Of a stretch of DNA of 63,484 nucleotides, positions 54,695 through 63,403 are shown piece by piece. Source of the DNA: Verrucomicrobiota bacterium. GTDB lineage: Bacteria > Verrucomicrobiota > Verrucomicrobiia > Limisphaerales > DSYF01. The stretch spans positions 1 to 63,484 of the forward strand of contig JALOTZ010000011.1 of NCBI GenBank assembly GCA_025457615.1, written 5' to 3'. Both the position numbers and the translations under genes were made by a program. The stretch's first letter is position 1; each line of letters opens with the position of its first letter. Under the pieces are notes generated by a model. It did not search any database. It was not told the origin of the DNA and saw only the letters and a list, made by a program, of their open reading frames with translations.

Positions 54695-54957
54695 GCGGCC
54701 CTCGCCGGGGAGGGGCGGTTGAAATGACGGTTGCCATTCTTGGGGGCGGGCTCAGGCAACGGCGGCACCGCGACGCTGAGATTCAGCCGTAGTCGTGACC
54801 AGTAGCTGTGATCTGGTCGGGGCACGTTCAGTTCCTCACAGGCACGAACCAATTCGGTGTAGGAATAACCGAGTTCTGCCGCGAGCCGTACAAACGGCCG
54901 CTTCCATACCAACTGGTGCAATTCCTCCCGCGTGACCTTCGTCTTTGGACCGTTCAT
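54691..54957 (-). CDS. Small HTH-like protein
   Basis: 88 residues. KVTREELHQLVWKRPFVRLA is followed by ELGYSYTELVRACEELNVPR and PDHSYWSRL. This is the pattern of a conserved short DNA-binding segment (helix-turn-helix plus GYW/SYW motif) found at the start of many longer bacterial proteins. The Pro-rich tail (PPLPEPAPKNG) ends early. The gene may be the truncated N-terminus of such a protein, or a stand-alone regulator for the triplet. Confidence 0.55.
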   Translation of the reverse strand: MNGPKTKVTREELHQLVWKRPFVRLAAELGYSYTELVRACEELNVPRPDHSYWSRLRLNLSVAVPPLPEPAPKNGNRHFNRPSPARAA

Positions 54958-55160
54958 GCGAATTGATTAGCCGGTTGCGCATCGCACGGTCAACCCAATG
55001 GCGGGCTCGGGTGAGACGCCAAAAGAAAAATTCACCAATCCACTTTGACCATGAAAACCATACCGACTACCCGGGAGTCTGTTATGCATTTGTTATGCAT
55101 TTTGGCTCTGTGAGGGGAGGGAGTTTGCGAAAAGCCCTTTATTTGTGGGGTTTCTTGGGT

Positions 55161-55236
55161 TGGTAGCGCGTACGGGAATCGAACCCGTCTTTCAGCCTTG
55201 AGAGGGCCGTGTCCTGAACCGATAGACGAACGCGCC
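55161..55236 (-). tRNA. tRNA-Glu (CUC), CCA encoded
   Basis: The 76-nt minus-strand sequence folds as a cloverleaf: GGCGCGT pairs with ACGCGCT, the anticodon loop is CTCTCAA with anticodon CTC, and the T-arm is GACGGGTTCGATTCCCGT. Discriminator A is followed by an encoded CCA. G1 faces U72 as a wobble pair. Confidence 0.9.
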
Positions 55237-55250
55237 GACCGATCGCCCAC

Positions 55251-55279
55251 GTTATGCGGAAACCCACCGCCGATGTCAA
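55251..55279 (-). promoter_or_regulatory. Sigma-70-type promoter of tRNA-Glu
   Basis: On the minus strand TTGACA (55274-55279) is followed after exactly 17 bases by CATAAC (55251-55256), about 15 bases before the mature tRNA 5' end. Confidence 0.65.
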
Positions 55280-55319
55280 TTTCTCCCTGCCATCCACAGC
55301 GTCACAAATCCTCGACGCG

Positions 55320-55374
55320 GGGTCAGGGGACCCGGCCTTCAGGGGCCTGCAGGCCGCGTGCCCACACGCGGCGA
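55320..55374. repeat. Dispersed hairpin repeat, copy B
   Basis: GGGTCAGGGGACCCGGCCTT and following bases match 888-910. The distal part holds a perfect 8-bp hairpin, GCCGCGTG-CCCA-CACGCGGC, at the place where copy A has a similar hairpin with different bases. It may act as a terminator for the HpnI-like gene, which ends 12 bp away. Confidence 0.5.
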
Positions 55375-55385
55375 GACTTCTGGCG

Positions 55386-56555
55386 TCATGCATGCCTCGC
55401 GCTCTGGGAATCCCCCACGCCAGACAGGTGCAGCGTGCCGTCCCGCTGCAGGCGCAACCGTTGTCCGCGCCATTCGATGGTGTTGCCCAGGAACGCGGCC
55501 AGCCAGACAGCCGCTCCCAGGCAATCCTTGATCGGGACCAGCCAGGCCAAAGCCAGATGGGACCGGTCCGGGGTAAGCTTCCCTTGCAAACGGGTGGCCA
55601 GGCTGATCCGCAACAGCACCAACGCGGCGGCCACGATGACTGACGCGCTGGAAGGACTCAACGCAACCCACAGTAGCGGCCAGAAAGTCGCGTTGCTCAA
55701 CAGGCTCCAGAAATAGGGTCCGGGCTGGCAGACACGGATGGTGCGCGCCCAGCGCAGTTGATGCCGCCACACGGCGCCCCAGCCTTGCGGCGGATCCCAA
55801 CACTCGACCACCACCGGACAAAGTTCAGCCCGAGCCCCACCGCGCACGATCCGGTTCCCCAGCTGATAATCGTCGGCCAGGCAATTGGCCAAGGACTCGA
55901 ATCCGCCGATGCGTTCCAACGCTTCACGCCGCGCGATCATGACCGCGCCGAGAGCGAAGTCCATGGGCTTGAGACGGTTGGATTGCAGCACCTGGCTCCA
56001 GAAATCCGCATTCACCGCCACGGCTTCCCAGCGCATCGCCGTCGTGGGGGCATGGGCCAGGCGATAGAAACAGCTCACCAACCCGACCTCTGCATCGGTG
56101 AACGATTGCACGGCATTGGCCAGCAGGTCCGGTGGGCCCAGCACATCGGCGTCGCTGACCCCGATCAAGGCGTGCCGCGCCTGGCGTTGCAGTTGAACCA
56201 GGGTGGACACCTTGGCGTTGAGACCCAGGTTCTCGGGGCAAACCACGAGGGCAGCATCCGCCGCCGGGAAACGATCGAGCAAACCGCGGACAACCTCGCA
56301 AACCGGATCGGAGGCGGAGGCCACGCCGAAGAGGATCTGGAGTTTCCCGCCATAGTCTTGCGCAAGCCAGGAGTGGAGGCATTTCTCGGTGAACTCATCG
56401 CAACCTTTGAGCGGCTTGAGGATGGTGATGCCGGGCGGGTCGGCGAGGGGGGGAAGGCGCCGGTGCAACGGGAAGCGCAGCGCGGCAACCCATTGCCAGA
56501 GCCCCAGCCCCGCGCTTACCCCGGCCAATCCACCCACAAAGACATTCCACAGCAC
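55386..56555 (-). CDS. hpnI: HpnI-like family 2/21 glycosyltransferase
   Basis: 389 residues with one N-terminal and two or three C-terminal membrane segments. The glycosyltransferase signature runs ITILKPLKGCDEF, GVSDADVLGPPDLLA (DxD), DDYQLGNRI and HQLRWART (QxxRW), as in ceramide glucosyltransferase-like enzymes and hopanoid glycosyltransferase HpnI. It probably adds N-acetylglucosamine to a hopanoid or another lipid at the inner membrane. No other hopanoid gene is in the window, so the symbol is tentative. Confidence 0.75.
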   Translation of the reverse strand: MLWNVFVGGLAGVSAGLGLWQWVAALRFPLHRRLPPLADPPGITILKPLKGCDEFTEKCLHSWLAQDYGGKLQILFGVASASDPVCEVVRGLLDRFPAADAALVVCPENLGLNAKVSTLVQLQRQARHALIGVSDADVLGPPDLLANAVQSFTDAEVGLVSCFYRLAHAPTTAMRWEAVAVNADFWSQVLQSNRLKPMDFALGAVMIARREALERIGGFESLANCLADDYQLGNRIVRGGARAELCPVVVECWDPPQGWGAVWRHQLRWARTIRVCQPGPYFWSLLSNATFWPLLWVALSPSSASVIVAAALVLLRISLATRLQGKLTPDRSHLALAWLVPIKDCLGAAVWLAAFLGNTIEWRGQRLRLQRDGTLHLSGVGDSQSARHA

Positions 56556-56956
56556 ACGAGGTTCCTAGGCTGGAGCCGTCCCTGGCGCAAGCGCGTTCTG
56601 GCCCGCACAGACCGCGACGCAGCGCGGCTCTACCTGTTTGTTCTTCGTGGTGATCCGGTGATCCTGTCGGCTCCCATCCGTGGCATCCGTGAAATCCGTG
56701 GTTCCTCCCCGGCTGTTCGCTGTTCAAACGGAAACAGAAGGATTGACCACGGATTACACGGATTGCACGGATGGGAACTGGGAAACGGACGTGAGACGGC
56801 GCGGGCTGCACCTGTCTGCGTGGCCCCGCGCAGGCAGGCGTCCGCGGCTCCCTGGTCGTAGATCGCCGACGTCCAGTCGGCGCCAATTCCCTGAACCCGG
56901 TTCGACTCTCACCAACTCCGCAGCCTTCTGAACAGAAGGAGGAGCACGACGGGGGG
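56556..56956. other. Non-coding stretch with an inverted repeat
   Basis: This 400-bp gap has no credible gene. It holds the imperfect inverted repeat at 56673-56774; nothing else stands out. Confidence 0.6.
56673..56774. repeat. Inverted repeat built from ATCCGTG units
   Basis: The left arm (56673-56704) has CCCATCCGTGGCATCCGTGA and ends AATCCGTGGT. The right arm (56744-56774) is its imperfect reverse complement, with ACCACGGATTACACGGATTG. Each arm has three copies of a heptamer, ATCCGTG or CACGGAT, spaced about 10 bp. The loop is about 40 bp. The composition recalls dispersed extragenic palindromes of Verrucomicrobiota. Confidence 0.7.
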
Positions 56957-57823
56957 TCATGCAGCGGAGAGATCCACCACCCGGGCTCCAGGTACGCCGC
57001 TGGAAATCGCCAGCCGCACCAGATTGAACCAGCGGGCGCAGTAGTCGAGGATGTAACTGTCCGCGGTCGCCACCACCTCCTGGGTCTCCACCAGCACGCG
57101 GTCCGGGTTCATGACCAGGTCCACTGTCCAATCCCAACCCTCGCGCTGCGCCAGGTCCAGGATCAATGCCTTCAACCGCCCGCTGTTGGACACCGGCCGG
57201 TCCAGCCACCAATGGCACTGGCCGACGCCCAAATCCGCCGTTGTACCCGCGATCAGGCGCAGGGCGGGTTCGGTCTCGTGGACACGATGGTAACTGCCAT
57301 GGATCCCGAGGACATCGCGGCAACAACCATCGCGCCCGACCAACACCACCCCACCGCCCAATGCCGCTTCCATGGCCATGAGCACATTGTAGCCGTCCAG
57401 CCACAGCGCCCGACCGCGCATGGCCGAGGGGGCAAGGCCATGCTGGCGACGTCGCTCAAGGGCCGTGTCGGAACAGGCGCAGCGTCCCACCGCCAGCCGC
57501 TGCCGATCCCGCAGCGCATAGCGGTTGCCCACCAGCTCGAGCGCCGAGCCCTGGGCGTAACCCCGGTTCAACAGCCAGCCCAGGTCGGAGGCGGCGCCGC
57601 GAAGCAACGGCAACGCGTCCGGCCCGAACAGTTGCTCGTCCCCGGGAGCGGGACCGCGATGATTGACTTTGTGTGCCAAGGAAAGCTCGTGGTTCAAACT
57701 CCATCCGAATCCGGATCGCCCCAGCAGAGCGCCCAAGGCCCGCGGCAGCGCAGCCCTACCTGATTTTGGCAGGGCGGTGGTGCTCCGGCGCCCCAGGCTG
57801 CGCGGCGGCGACGGCCCTACCAA
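56957..57823 (-). CDS. DUF434-domain protein
   Basis: Up to 288 residues, but the first 50 or so derive from a GC-rich repeat and are doubtful. The conserved part begins with VNHRGPAPGDEQLF (residue 54), then SDLGWLLNRGYAQGSALELV and RQRLAVGRCACSD, followed by WLDGYNVLMAMEAALGGGVV and LVGRDGCCRDVLGIHGSYHR, the DUF434 core, with several conserved Cys and Asp. The true start may be a TTG near residue 52 or a shifted ATG. The function of DUF434 is unknown; a nucleotide-binding or nuclease-like role is suspected. Confidence 0.75.
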   Translation of the reverse strand: MVGPSPPRSLGRRSTTALPKSGRAALPRALGALLGRSGFGWSLNHELSLAHKVNHRGPAPGDEQLFGPDALPLLRGAASDLGWLLNRGYAQGSALELVGNRYALRDRQRLAVGRCACSDTALERRRQHGLAPSAMRGRALWLDGYNVLMAMEAALGGGVVLVGRDGCCRDVLGIHGSYHRVHETEPALRLIAGTTADLGVGQCHWWLDRPVSNSGRLKALILDLAQREGWDWTVDLVMNPDRVLVETQEVVATADSYILDYCARWFNLVRLAISSGVPGARVVDLSAA

Positions 57824-57847
57824 TGTTCGGCAGGCGCCGGACCGGCG

Positions 57848-59230
57848 TCAGGCCCCGATATGCTTCTGGATGGCGTCGCAGATACGCCCGGTCCACTCCT
57901 GGAGCACGGTGTCCTCCGGCCCTTCAATCAACAGGCGCGCTTTGGGTTCGGTTCCCGAGTAGCGCAGCAACACCCGTCCGCCGGCCGGCTTCACCCGGGC
58001 CTCGGCCTGGGCCACCAGATCGAGCACGCCGGCCAGTTCTGCAAACGGTTTCTTCTCGCGCACCCGCACATTGGTCACGCGCTGGGGAAAACGGGTCCAA
58101 CACTTCGCCAATTGGGACAACGGCTGGTCTTTGGACTTCATGATCCTGAGGATCTGGAGGGCGGCGACCAAGCCATCCCCCGTCGAGCAATGGTCGCGGA
58201 AGATCAGATGCCCGCTCTGTTCCCCGCCCAGGTTGTAGCCGCCCCGCAGCATCTCATCGATCACGTAGCGGTCCCCCACCGGGGTACGGAGGACGCGTCC
58301 ACCCGCCGCCTTGACCGCCTGGTCCAGGCCGGCGTTGCTCATGACGGTCGAGACAAGCGTCTTCTCGACCAGCGTCCCCTGCTCGATCATCTCGAGGGTG
58401 GCGATGGCCAGGATGTCGTCGCCATCCACCAGCGTGCCGGCTTCGTCGCAGAGCAACACGCGATCGGCATCCCCGTCATGGGCCAGTCCCAGGTGCGCCT
58501 GATGCTCGCGGGTGAGGCGGCAAATGGTCTCCGGATGCATCGAGCCGCAGCCCTGGTTGATGTTGAGTCCGTCCGGTTGATTGCCCGTGACGATGAGTTC
58601 AGCCCCCAGTTCGCGCAGCACGCAGGGGGTGGATTTGTAGGCGGCGCCGTGGCCGCAATCCACCACCACCCGCATCCCCTCGAGGGTCATGCCGCGCGGG
58701 AAGGAGGTTTTGGCGTACTCGATGTAACGGCCCAAGGCATCCTCGATGCGGACGGCCTTGCCGATCTCGCGCGCCGTGGGACGGATGTTCTCGATGTCGC
58801 CGCTGAACACGAGGCCCTCGATTTCGGCCTCGATCTGGTCATCCAGCTTGTAGCCGTCGGCGCGGAAGAACTTGATGCCGTTGTCGGCGTAAGGATTGTG
58901 GGAGGCGGTGATGACAATGCCGGCGTCGGCCCGCAGGCTGCGGGTGACGTAAGCCACGCCGGGGGTGGGCAGCGGCCCGATGAACAGCACGTCCACGCCC
59001 ATGGACAGGACGCCCGAGGAGATGGCGTTCTCGATCATATAACCGGAGAGGCGGGTGTCCTTGCCAATAACGATCTTGTGCCGTCCGTGACCGCGCGGCC
59101 GGGCTTCGAGGTTCTTGAAGACATGGGCGGCGGCGCGGCCCAGCTTGAGGGCGGTCTCGGCCGTGACGGGTTCCACATTGGCGGTGCCGCGGACACCGTC
59201 GGTGCCAAAGATTTTGCGTTCGTTGCTCAT
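57848..59230 (-). CDS. glmM: Phosphoglucosamine mutase
   Basis: 460 residues. FGTDGVRGTANVEPVTAETA is the GlmM N-terminus, TASHNPYADNGIKFF contains the phosphoserine active-site loop, and DGDADRVLLCDEAGTLVDGD is the magnesium-binding loop. It converts glucosamine-6-phosphate to glucosamine-1-phosphate for cell-wall synthesis. The start overlaps the ybbR stop by 4 nt. The cdaA-ybbR-glmM order is conserved across many bacteria. Confidence 0.96.
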   Translation of the reverse strand: MSNERKIFGTDGVRGTANVEPVTAETALKLGRAAAHVFKNLEARPRGHGRHKIVIGKDTRLSGYMIENAISSGVLSMGVDVLFIGPLPTPGVAYVTRSLRADAGIVITASHNPYADNGIKFFRADGYKLDDQIEAEIEGLVFSGDIENIRPTAREIGKAVRIEDALGRYIEYAKTSFPRGMTLEGMRVVVDCGHGAAYKSTPCVLRELGAELIVTGNQPDGLNINQGCGSMHPETICRLTREHQAHLGLAHDGDADRVLLCDEAGTLVDGDDILAIATLEMIEQGTLVEKTLVSTVMSNAGLDQAVKAAGGRVLRTPVGDRYVIDEMLRGGYNLGGEQSGHLIFRDHCSTGDGLVAALQILRIMKSKDQPLSQLAKCWTRFPQRVTNVRVREKKPFAELAGVLDLVAQAEARVKPAGGRVLLRYSGTEPKARLLIEGPEDTVLQEWTGRICDAIQKHIGA

Positions 59231-59673
59231 GGGGCGGGTGCGGACGGTTCACTGGCCTGCGGTTCCGGGGGGATGACGCGGACCTCGTCGGGAGAAACGC
59301 GCACGGCGGCGGTGCCGGCCGGGACGATGACCCGCACGGGAAGCGGAAGGTTCTGGCGGCTATCCCAATAGCTGAGGTCCACCTGGGCCTGCACGCTGGC
59401 GGGCTGGAGCTTCTCAATCGCCTCGGGGGTGCCCTGGATGAACACGGTCACCACCTCGGGCTGAACCCTGTAACCGGTGGCATCGCCGAAGGGGGACACC
59501 ACCGCCACCGTCACGCCCTGAAACTGCTTGTTGCTGTCCATGGTCACCCCGCGTTCGCGTTTGCCCTTCTCGATCAGGAACGCCACCACCGCCCACAAGG
59601 CGATCGCCAGGGCCAGCGAGACCAGCTTCAGCGGAAGGTCTTGGAAGAGGAGATTCTTGGCAAACCGGATCAT
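59227..59673 (-). CDS. ybbR: YbbR/CdaR-like domain protein
   Basis: 148 residues. A membrane helix (LPLKLVSLALAIALWAVVAF, residues about 13-32) precedes a single YbbR repeat (VTVAVVSPFGDATGYRVQPE, VTVFIQGTPEAIEKLQPASV). Bacillus CdaR has several repeats; here there is one. It sits between cdaA and glmM, with 4-nt overlaps on both sides, and probably regulates CdaA. Confidence 0.85.
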   Translation of the reverse strand: MIRFAKNLLFQDLPLKLVSLALAIALWAVVAFLIEKGKRERGVTMDSNKQFQGVTVAVVSPFGDATGYRVQPEVVTVFIQGTPEAIEKLQPASVQAQVDLSYWDSRQNLPLPVRVIVPAGTAAVRVSPDEVRVIPPEPQASEPSAPAP

Positions 59674-60536
59674 GGAGACACGGTGGGGGCGTGGGTTTCG
59701 GACTCCGGCTCCCGCAGGACAGCGGGCGGCTGGGGGGCCTCCTTGCGGGAGCGGCGCAGCCAGTCCATCCAGGTGCGGGTCCGGGTGGGCGGCACCAATT
59801 CGGCGGACAGGAATTCCCGCAAGGCCTCGAGGGTGACCCGCCGGACCAACCGCCCCTTGTGGGCGTAGGAGATCGCGCCGGTCTCCTCCGACACCACCAC
59901 CACGATGGCATCGGTTTCCTCGCTCAACCCGATGGCCGCGCGGTGCCGGGTCCCCATCGACTTGGCCAGGTCCTTGCGGGCCGTGAGCGGGAAGATGCAC
60001 GCCGCGTGGGTAATCCGGTCGCCCTTCAGAATCAAACCGCCGTCATGCACCGCGTTGTTCGGGAAGAAAATCGTCTCGATCATCTCCGGAGTGGCCTCGC
60101 AATCCACCCGGATTCCGGACTCGACGGCTTCCTCGAGCCGGATGGAGCGTTCGATGGCGATCAGGGCACCGATGCGGGCTTCGGAGAGGTTTTCGCAGGT
60201 TTGGATGACCACCTCGATGGCCTCGCGCTGCTCGTGCGTGCTGGTGAGGATGGGCAGGCTACCCAACTCGCCCAGGAGGCGTCGCAGCTCGGGCTGGAAG
60301 AGAATAAGGACGGCCAGGGCGAGGATGCCGGCCACGTTCTTCAGCAAGGTGATCAGCACGGTCAGTTGAAGCGCCAGCGTGACGAGGGTCACGGTCAGCA
60401 GCAGCAGGATGAACCCCGTCACCACGGGCGCGCTGCGCGTTCCGCGGATCATGCGCAGGGCGGAATAAATCCCCAGCGTCAGGATGATGATCTCCAACGC
60501 CGGCCGCCAGTCGTGATAAATGCGCTCCCCCATCAT
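59670..60536 (-). CDS. cdaA: Diadenylate cyclase (c-di-AMP synthase)
   Basis: 288 residues. Three N-terminal membrane helices (about 12-28, 38-58, 60-80) precede the DAC domain. The catalytic DGA motif appears as DGG (NAVHDGGLILKGD) and the RHR motif as GTRHRAAIGLSEETDAIVVV. It makes c-di-AMP, which controls potassium and wall homeostasis. Its neighbour folP ends next to its start. The DGG variant occurs in some homologues, and activity is expected. Confidence 0.93.
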   Translation of the reverse strand: MMGERIYHDWRPALEIIILTLGIYSALRMIRGTRSAPVVTGFILLLLTVTLVTLALQLTVLITLLKNVAGILALAVLILFQPELRRLLGELGSLPILTSTHEQREAIEVVIQTCENLSEARIGALIAIERSIRLEEAVESGIRVDCEATPEMIETIFFPNNAVHDGGLILKGDRITHAACIFPLTARKDLAKSMGTRHRAAIGLSEETDAIVVVVSEETGAISYAHKGRLVRRVTLEALREFLSAELVPPTRTRTWMDWLRRSRKEAPQPPAVLREPESETHAPTVSP

Positions 60537-61379
60537 TCAGTGTCTCATTCGCTCGAACACGGCTTCGGTCATTCGGACAGCCTGCACCGTGGCTGCGACG
60601 TCGTGAACCCGGAGGATGTTCACGCCCTGTTGCACGGCCCAGCAGGCGCAGGCCAGGGACGCCGGCAGCCGCTCGGGCAGGGCCACGCCTAGAAGGCTCC
60701 CGATAAACGACTTGCGCGAGACCCCGAGCAACGTTGGCCGTGATAGTTTTGTAAACCGGCGTAATGCACCGAGCAACTGCAAATTGTGCTCCGCCGTCTT
60801 CCCAAACCCAATCCCCACATCCAGCAGCACCTGTTCCGCCCGCACACCCGACCGGCCCAACGCCGCCAGTCGCTCCTCGAAAAACCCGGCGGTTTCCTCC
60901 ACCACATCCCGATAGACCGGCTTTGCCTGCATGGTCCGCGGATCCCCCTGCATGTGCATGCAAACGTAACCGGCCCCCGACGCGGCCACCACGCGCCACA
61001 TCCAGTCATCCTGGCGGCTGGCGCCCACATCATTCACGAGGCTCGCCCCGGCCTCGATCGCCGCCCGCGCCACGCCGGGCTTCAGCGTGTCGATCGAAAT
61101 CGGCACGTTCGTCTGAAGCACCAGTTGCTGGATCACCGGCAGGACCCGGTCCAACTCCTCGTGTTCACCCACCGGTTCCGCTCCGGGCCGGGTGGATTCG
61201 CCCCCCACATCAATCAGCTCCGCGCCTTCGGCCACCAACGCCAGCGCGTGTTCGACCGCCCGCCCGGGCTCCAGGAATCGCCCGCCGTCCGAGAAGGAAT
61301 CCGGCGTGACGTTGACGATCCCCATCACCATCGCCGGCCGAGGAAAGGTGTACTCGAACTGTCGGGCCGTCCAACGCAT
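60537..61379 (-). CDS. folP: Dihydropteroate synthase
   Basis: 280 residues. MGIVNVTPDSFSDGG is the pterin-binding signature, then GAELIDVGGESTRPGAEPV, ISIDTLKP, LVNDVGA and VLLDVGIGFGKT, ending with LGVSRKSF. It joins pteridine pyrophosphate to p-aminobenzoate in folate synthesis. It is the first gene of the folP-cdaA-ybbR-glmM run. Confidence 0.95.
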   Translation of the reverse strand: MRWTARQFEYTFPRPAMVMGIVNVTPDSFSDGGRFLEPGRAVEHALALVAEGAELIDVGGESTRPGAEPVGEHEELDRVLPVIQQLVLQTNVPISIDTLKPGVARAAIEAGASLVNDVGASRQDDWMWRVVAASGAGYVCMHMQGDPRTMQAKPVYRDVVEETAGFFEERLAALGRSGVRAEQVLLDVGIGFGKTAEHNLQLLGALRRFTKLSRPTLLGVSRKSFIGSLLGVALPERLPASLACACWAVQQGVNILRVHDVAATVQAVRMTEAVFERMRH

Positions 61380-61412
61380 AACGGGGATCTGGTGCCGGGC
61401 AACTCGCGGACC

Positions 61413-61814
61413 CTAGTAACCCTGACCGCTGCGACTGCGCTGCATCAGCTCGATCTCGTATCCCTCCGGCGCGTCGATGAAGGCGAAGCCGCTGCCGTCG
61501 GGCTTGAGCGTGGGGCCATCCGAGTACTTCAATCCGAACCGTTCGAGATGCTTTCCGACGGCCTCCAGGCTGTCCACCTCGAAGGCCAGGTGCGTGAGGT
61601 CCGGCTGCACCTGCACCGGGCCGCTGTCGGGATAGTGGCAAATCTCGATCAACTCCTGGCTTTCCGGGGCCTTGAGGAAGACCAGTTCCGATCCGCGAGG
61701 CGACTTGTGGCGCCGGGTTTCCTCGAGCCCGAGCACTTCCTTGTAGAACCGCACGGTCTTCTCGAGGTCATTGACCCGGTAGCGCGTGTGCAACAGTTTT
61801 CGGGCGATTGTCAT
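61413..61814 (-). CDS. VOC-family protein (glyoxalase I-like)
   Basis: 133 residues from MTIARKLLHTRYRVNDLEKT, the standard glyoxalase I opening. LGLEETRRHKSPRGSELVFL and DLTHLAFEVDSLEAVGKHLE give the His and Glu metal ligands, and FIDAPEGYEIELMQR gives the final Glu. Possibly lactoylglutathione lyase detoxifying methylglyoxal. An open frame continues upstream of the ATG but has no family similarity. Confidence 0.85.
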   Translation of the reverse strand: MTIARKLLHTRYRVNDLEKTVRFYKEVLGLEETRRHKSPRGSELVFLKAPESQELIEICHYPDSGPVQVQPDLTHLAFEVDSLEAVGKHLERFGLKYSDGPTLKPDGSGFAFIDAPEGYEIELMQRSRSGQGY

Positions 61815-62015
61815 GTCCACACCATAGCCGCCGGCGGGTTCAAGGCAACCATGCAAAAACCCAGCCATTCTCATTTGGAGCGCGGGTCCGCGACCTGCAG
61901 CAGCTTCGCCTGGAACCAGGCCACTGGAAGATTGAGAACGGCCTCCCGTTGCGGGGATGCTGCGGCTCATGGAGCCGCGCTCCGGGCCACAATGAGAATT
62001 GCTGGCAAAAACCCC

Positions 62016-62046
62016 TTGCACGCGGGCGTCTGGATTGGTCTATTAT
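62016..62046 (+). promoter_or_regulatory. Sigma-70-like promoter of tRNA-Leu
   Basis: TTGCAC (62016-62021) and TATTAT (62041-62046), with a 19-bp spacer, end 11 bases before the tRNA 5' end. The spacer is slightly long. Confidence 0.5.
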
Positions 62047-62057
62047 CACAGCCGCTA

Positions 62058-62142
62058 GCGCTTATGGTGGAATTGGCAGACACGCTACCTTGAGGTGGTA
62101 GTGCCGCAAGGCGTGCAGGTTCAAGTCCTGCTAAGCGCACCA
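62058..62142 (+). tRNA. tRNA-Leu (GAG), CCA encoded
   Basis: The 85-nt sequence has acceptor strands GCGCTTA and TAAGCGC, anticodon loop CTTGAGG with anticodon GAG, a long variable arm (TGCCGCAAGGCGT) as expected of a class II tRNA, and T-arm GCAGGTTCAAGTCCTGC. Discriminator A is followed by an encoded CCA. Confidence 0.93.
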
Positions 62143-62309
62143 CTTCCGGCGGCCTTCGCGCGCTGGTGACCCCCTGAATGAGCGGCTGCGCTTCAGGACG
62201 TTCGAGGACAGACATCACAACTTTCGCCTCGCCAGGGTGTTAAACTTGGTGGAAGGTTTGCTGGCGGCAGGAGTTGAAAGTTGAAACCGGAAACCAACCT
62301 CCGTTTACG

Positions 62310-63176
62310 ATGAACGATTTACTGAGGCGCTTGTCTTTGGCGGGTTGCGCGGGATTGTTGTGCCTGCTGGTCGCCTTCGCAGCCGGGGCCAGCCCGTATT
62401 CGGTGGTGGCCGAGCGGAACATTTTCGGGCTCAAGGATCCGCCGCCGCCGCCCTCGACCGAACCGGAGCCCGAGCCGCCGCCGAACCTCAAGCTGACGGG
62501 CATCACCACGATCATGGGCGTGCCGCGGGCTCTGATGAAGGTGCAGGTGCCCGCCAAACCGCCACAGCCCGCCAAGGACGAATCCTATATCATGGTGGCG
62601 GGCGGACCCGCCCAAGCCGGCGTCGAGGTGCTGGAAATCAATGACAGCATGGACCTCAAGGATGTGAAGGTTAAGGTCCGCCAGGCCGGCAAGGAATTCT
62701 GGCTGACACTCGAGAAGAGCGCCGCCCCCAAGGCGGGTCCAGTCGCGGCAGCGCCGCCGGGAGCCAATCCGGCCCAGGTCGCCGCCGCGCAAGCCGCCGC
62801 GCAGAAGCTGGCGGCGGCGCGGGCCTCCGCGTCCGGTGGCGTGCCGCCGCCCGGGCTGCCCGGAACCGCCATTCCCGCCCGACCCGTGCGGACCGCCGAG
62901 GCTGGAGGACCGGGAGCCCCCGGAGCCGCTGGCACAGGACTTCAAGCTGCTGCGCCCCAGGTCAACCGGACACATGTTGCCCGTAATTATGGTCTGACCC
63001 GAGAGGAGCAAGTCATCCTGATCGAGGCTAACAGGGAAATGACGATTGAGGATGTGGCACTGGGGAACATGCCGCCGCTGCCGCCCACGGAACTTACGCG
63101 TCCCGAGTTGGATCCCACCGTGCCGCCCGAGACGACACCGGAGAACCCGATGCTGCCTCCGGGAGCGGGGGAATAG
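62310..63176 (+). CDS. Secreted/periplasmic GspC-like protein
   Basis: 288 residues. MNDLLRRLSLAGCAGLLCLL followed by VAFAAGASP is a signal peptide or N-terminal anchor. RNIFGLKDPPPPPSTEPEPE and LKLTGITTIMGVPRALMKVQ resemble the homology region of type II secretion protein C (PulC/GspC), where NIFG precedes a Pro linker and a small beta domain. The second half has a long Ala/Pro/Gly-rich region (residues about 150-230) and an acidic, Pro-rich end. It may be a pseudopilus or secretin partner, consistent with the prepilin-like genes, but no gsp cluster is present. Confidence 0.65.
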   Translation: MNDLLRRLSLAGCAGLLCLLVAFAAGASPYSVVAERNIFGLKDPPPPPSTEPEPEPPPNLKLTGITTIMGVPRALMKVQVPAKPPQPAKDESYIMVAGGPAQAGVEVLEINDSMDLKDVKVKVRQAGKEFWLTLEKSAAPKAGPVAAAPPGANPAQVAAAQAAAQKLAAARASASGGVPPPGLPGTAIPARPVRTAEAGGPGAPGAAGTGLQAAAPQVNRTHVARNYGLTREEQVILIEANREMTIEDVALGNMPPLPPTELTRPELDPTVPPETTPENPMLPPGAGE

Positions 63177-63228
63177 CGCGGGGTTCGGTGGTGCGCCCGG
63201 TGCTTCGGCGCCCGAGGCTGCGCGGCAG

Positions 63229-63309
63229 CGCAGCCGCACTCCAGAACGCTGGCGCGTTGTCCGGGGTGCCCCGGGAGTTCCGACAGGTTGTGGAGTGCGG
63301 TCACGGAGC
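63229..63309. repeat. 81-bp hairpin repeat, copy 1
   Basis: It begins CGCAGCCGCACTCCAG and ends TGGAGTGCGGTCACGGAGC, so CCGCACTCCA and TGGAGTGCGG form 10-bp inverted arms. Copy 2 differs at two positions. Confidence 0.85.
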
Positions 63310-63403
63310 ACAGCGTAGTTACCGCTCGGAGGGGCGGGGTTGCTTGAGCCCCGGATTGTCTTCTACAAGTTCGCGGTCTTCGAAAGCGGCAGCTCGCTCT
63401 GCT

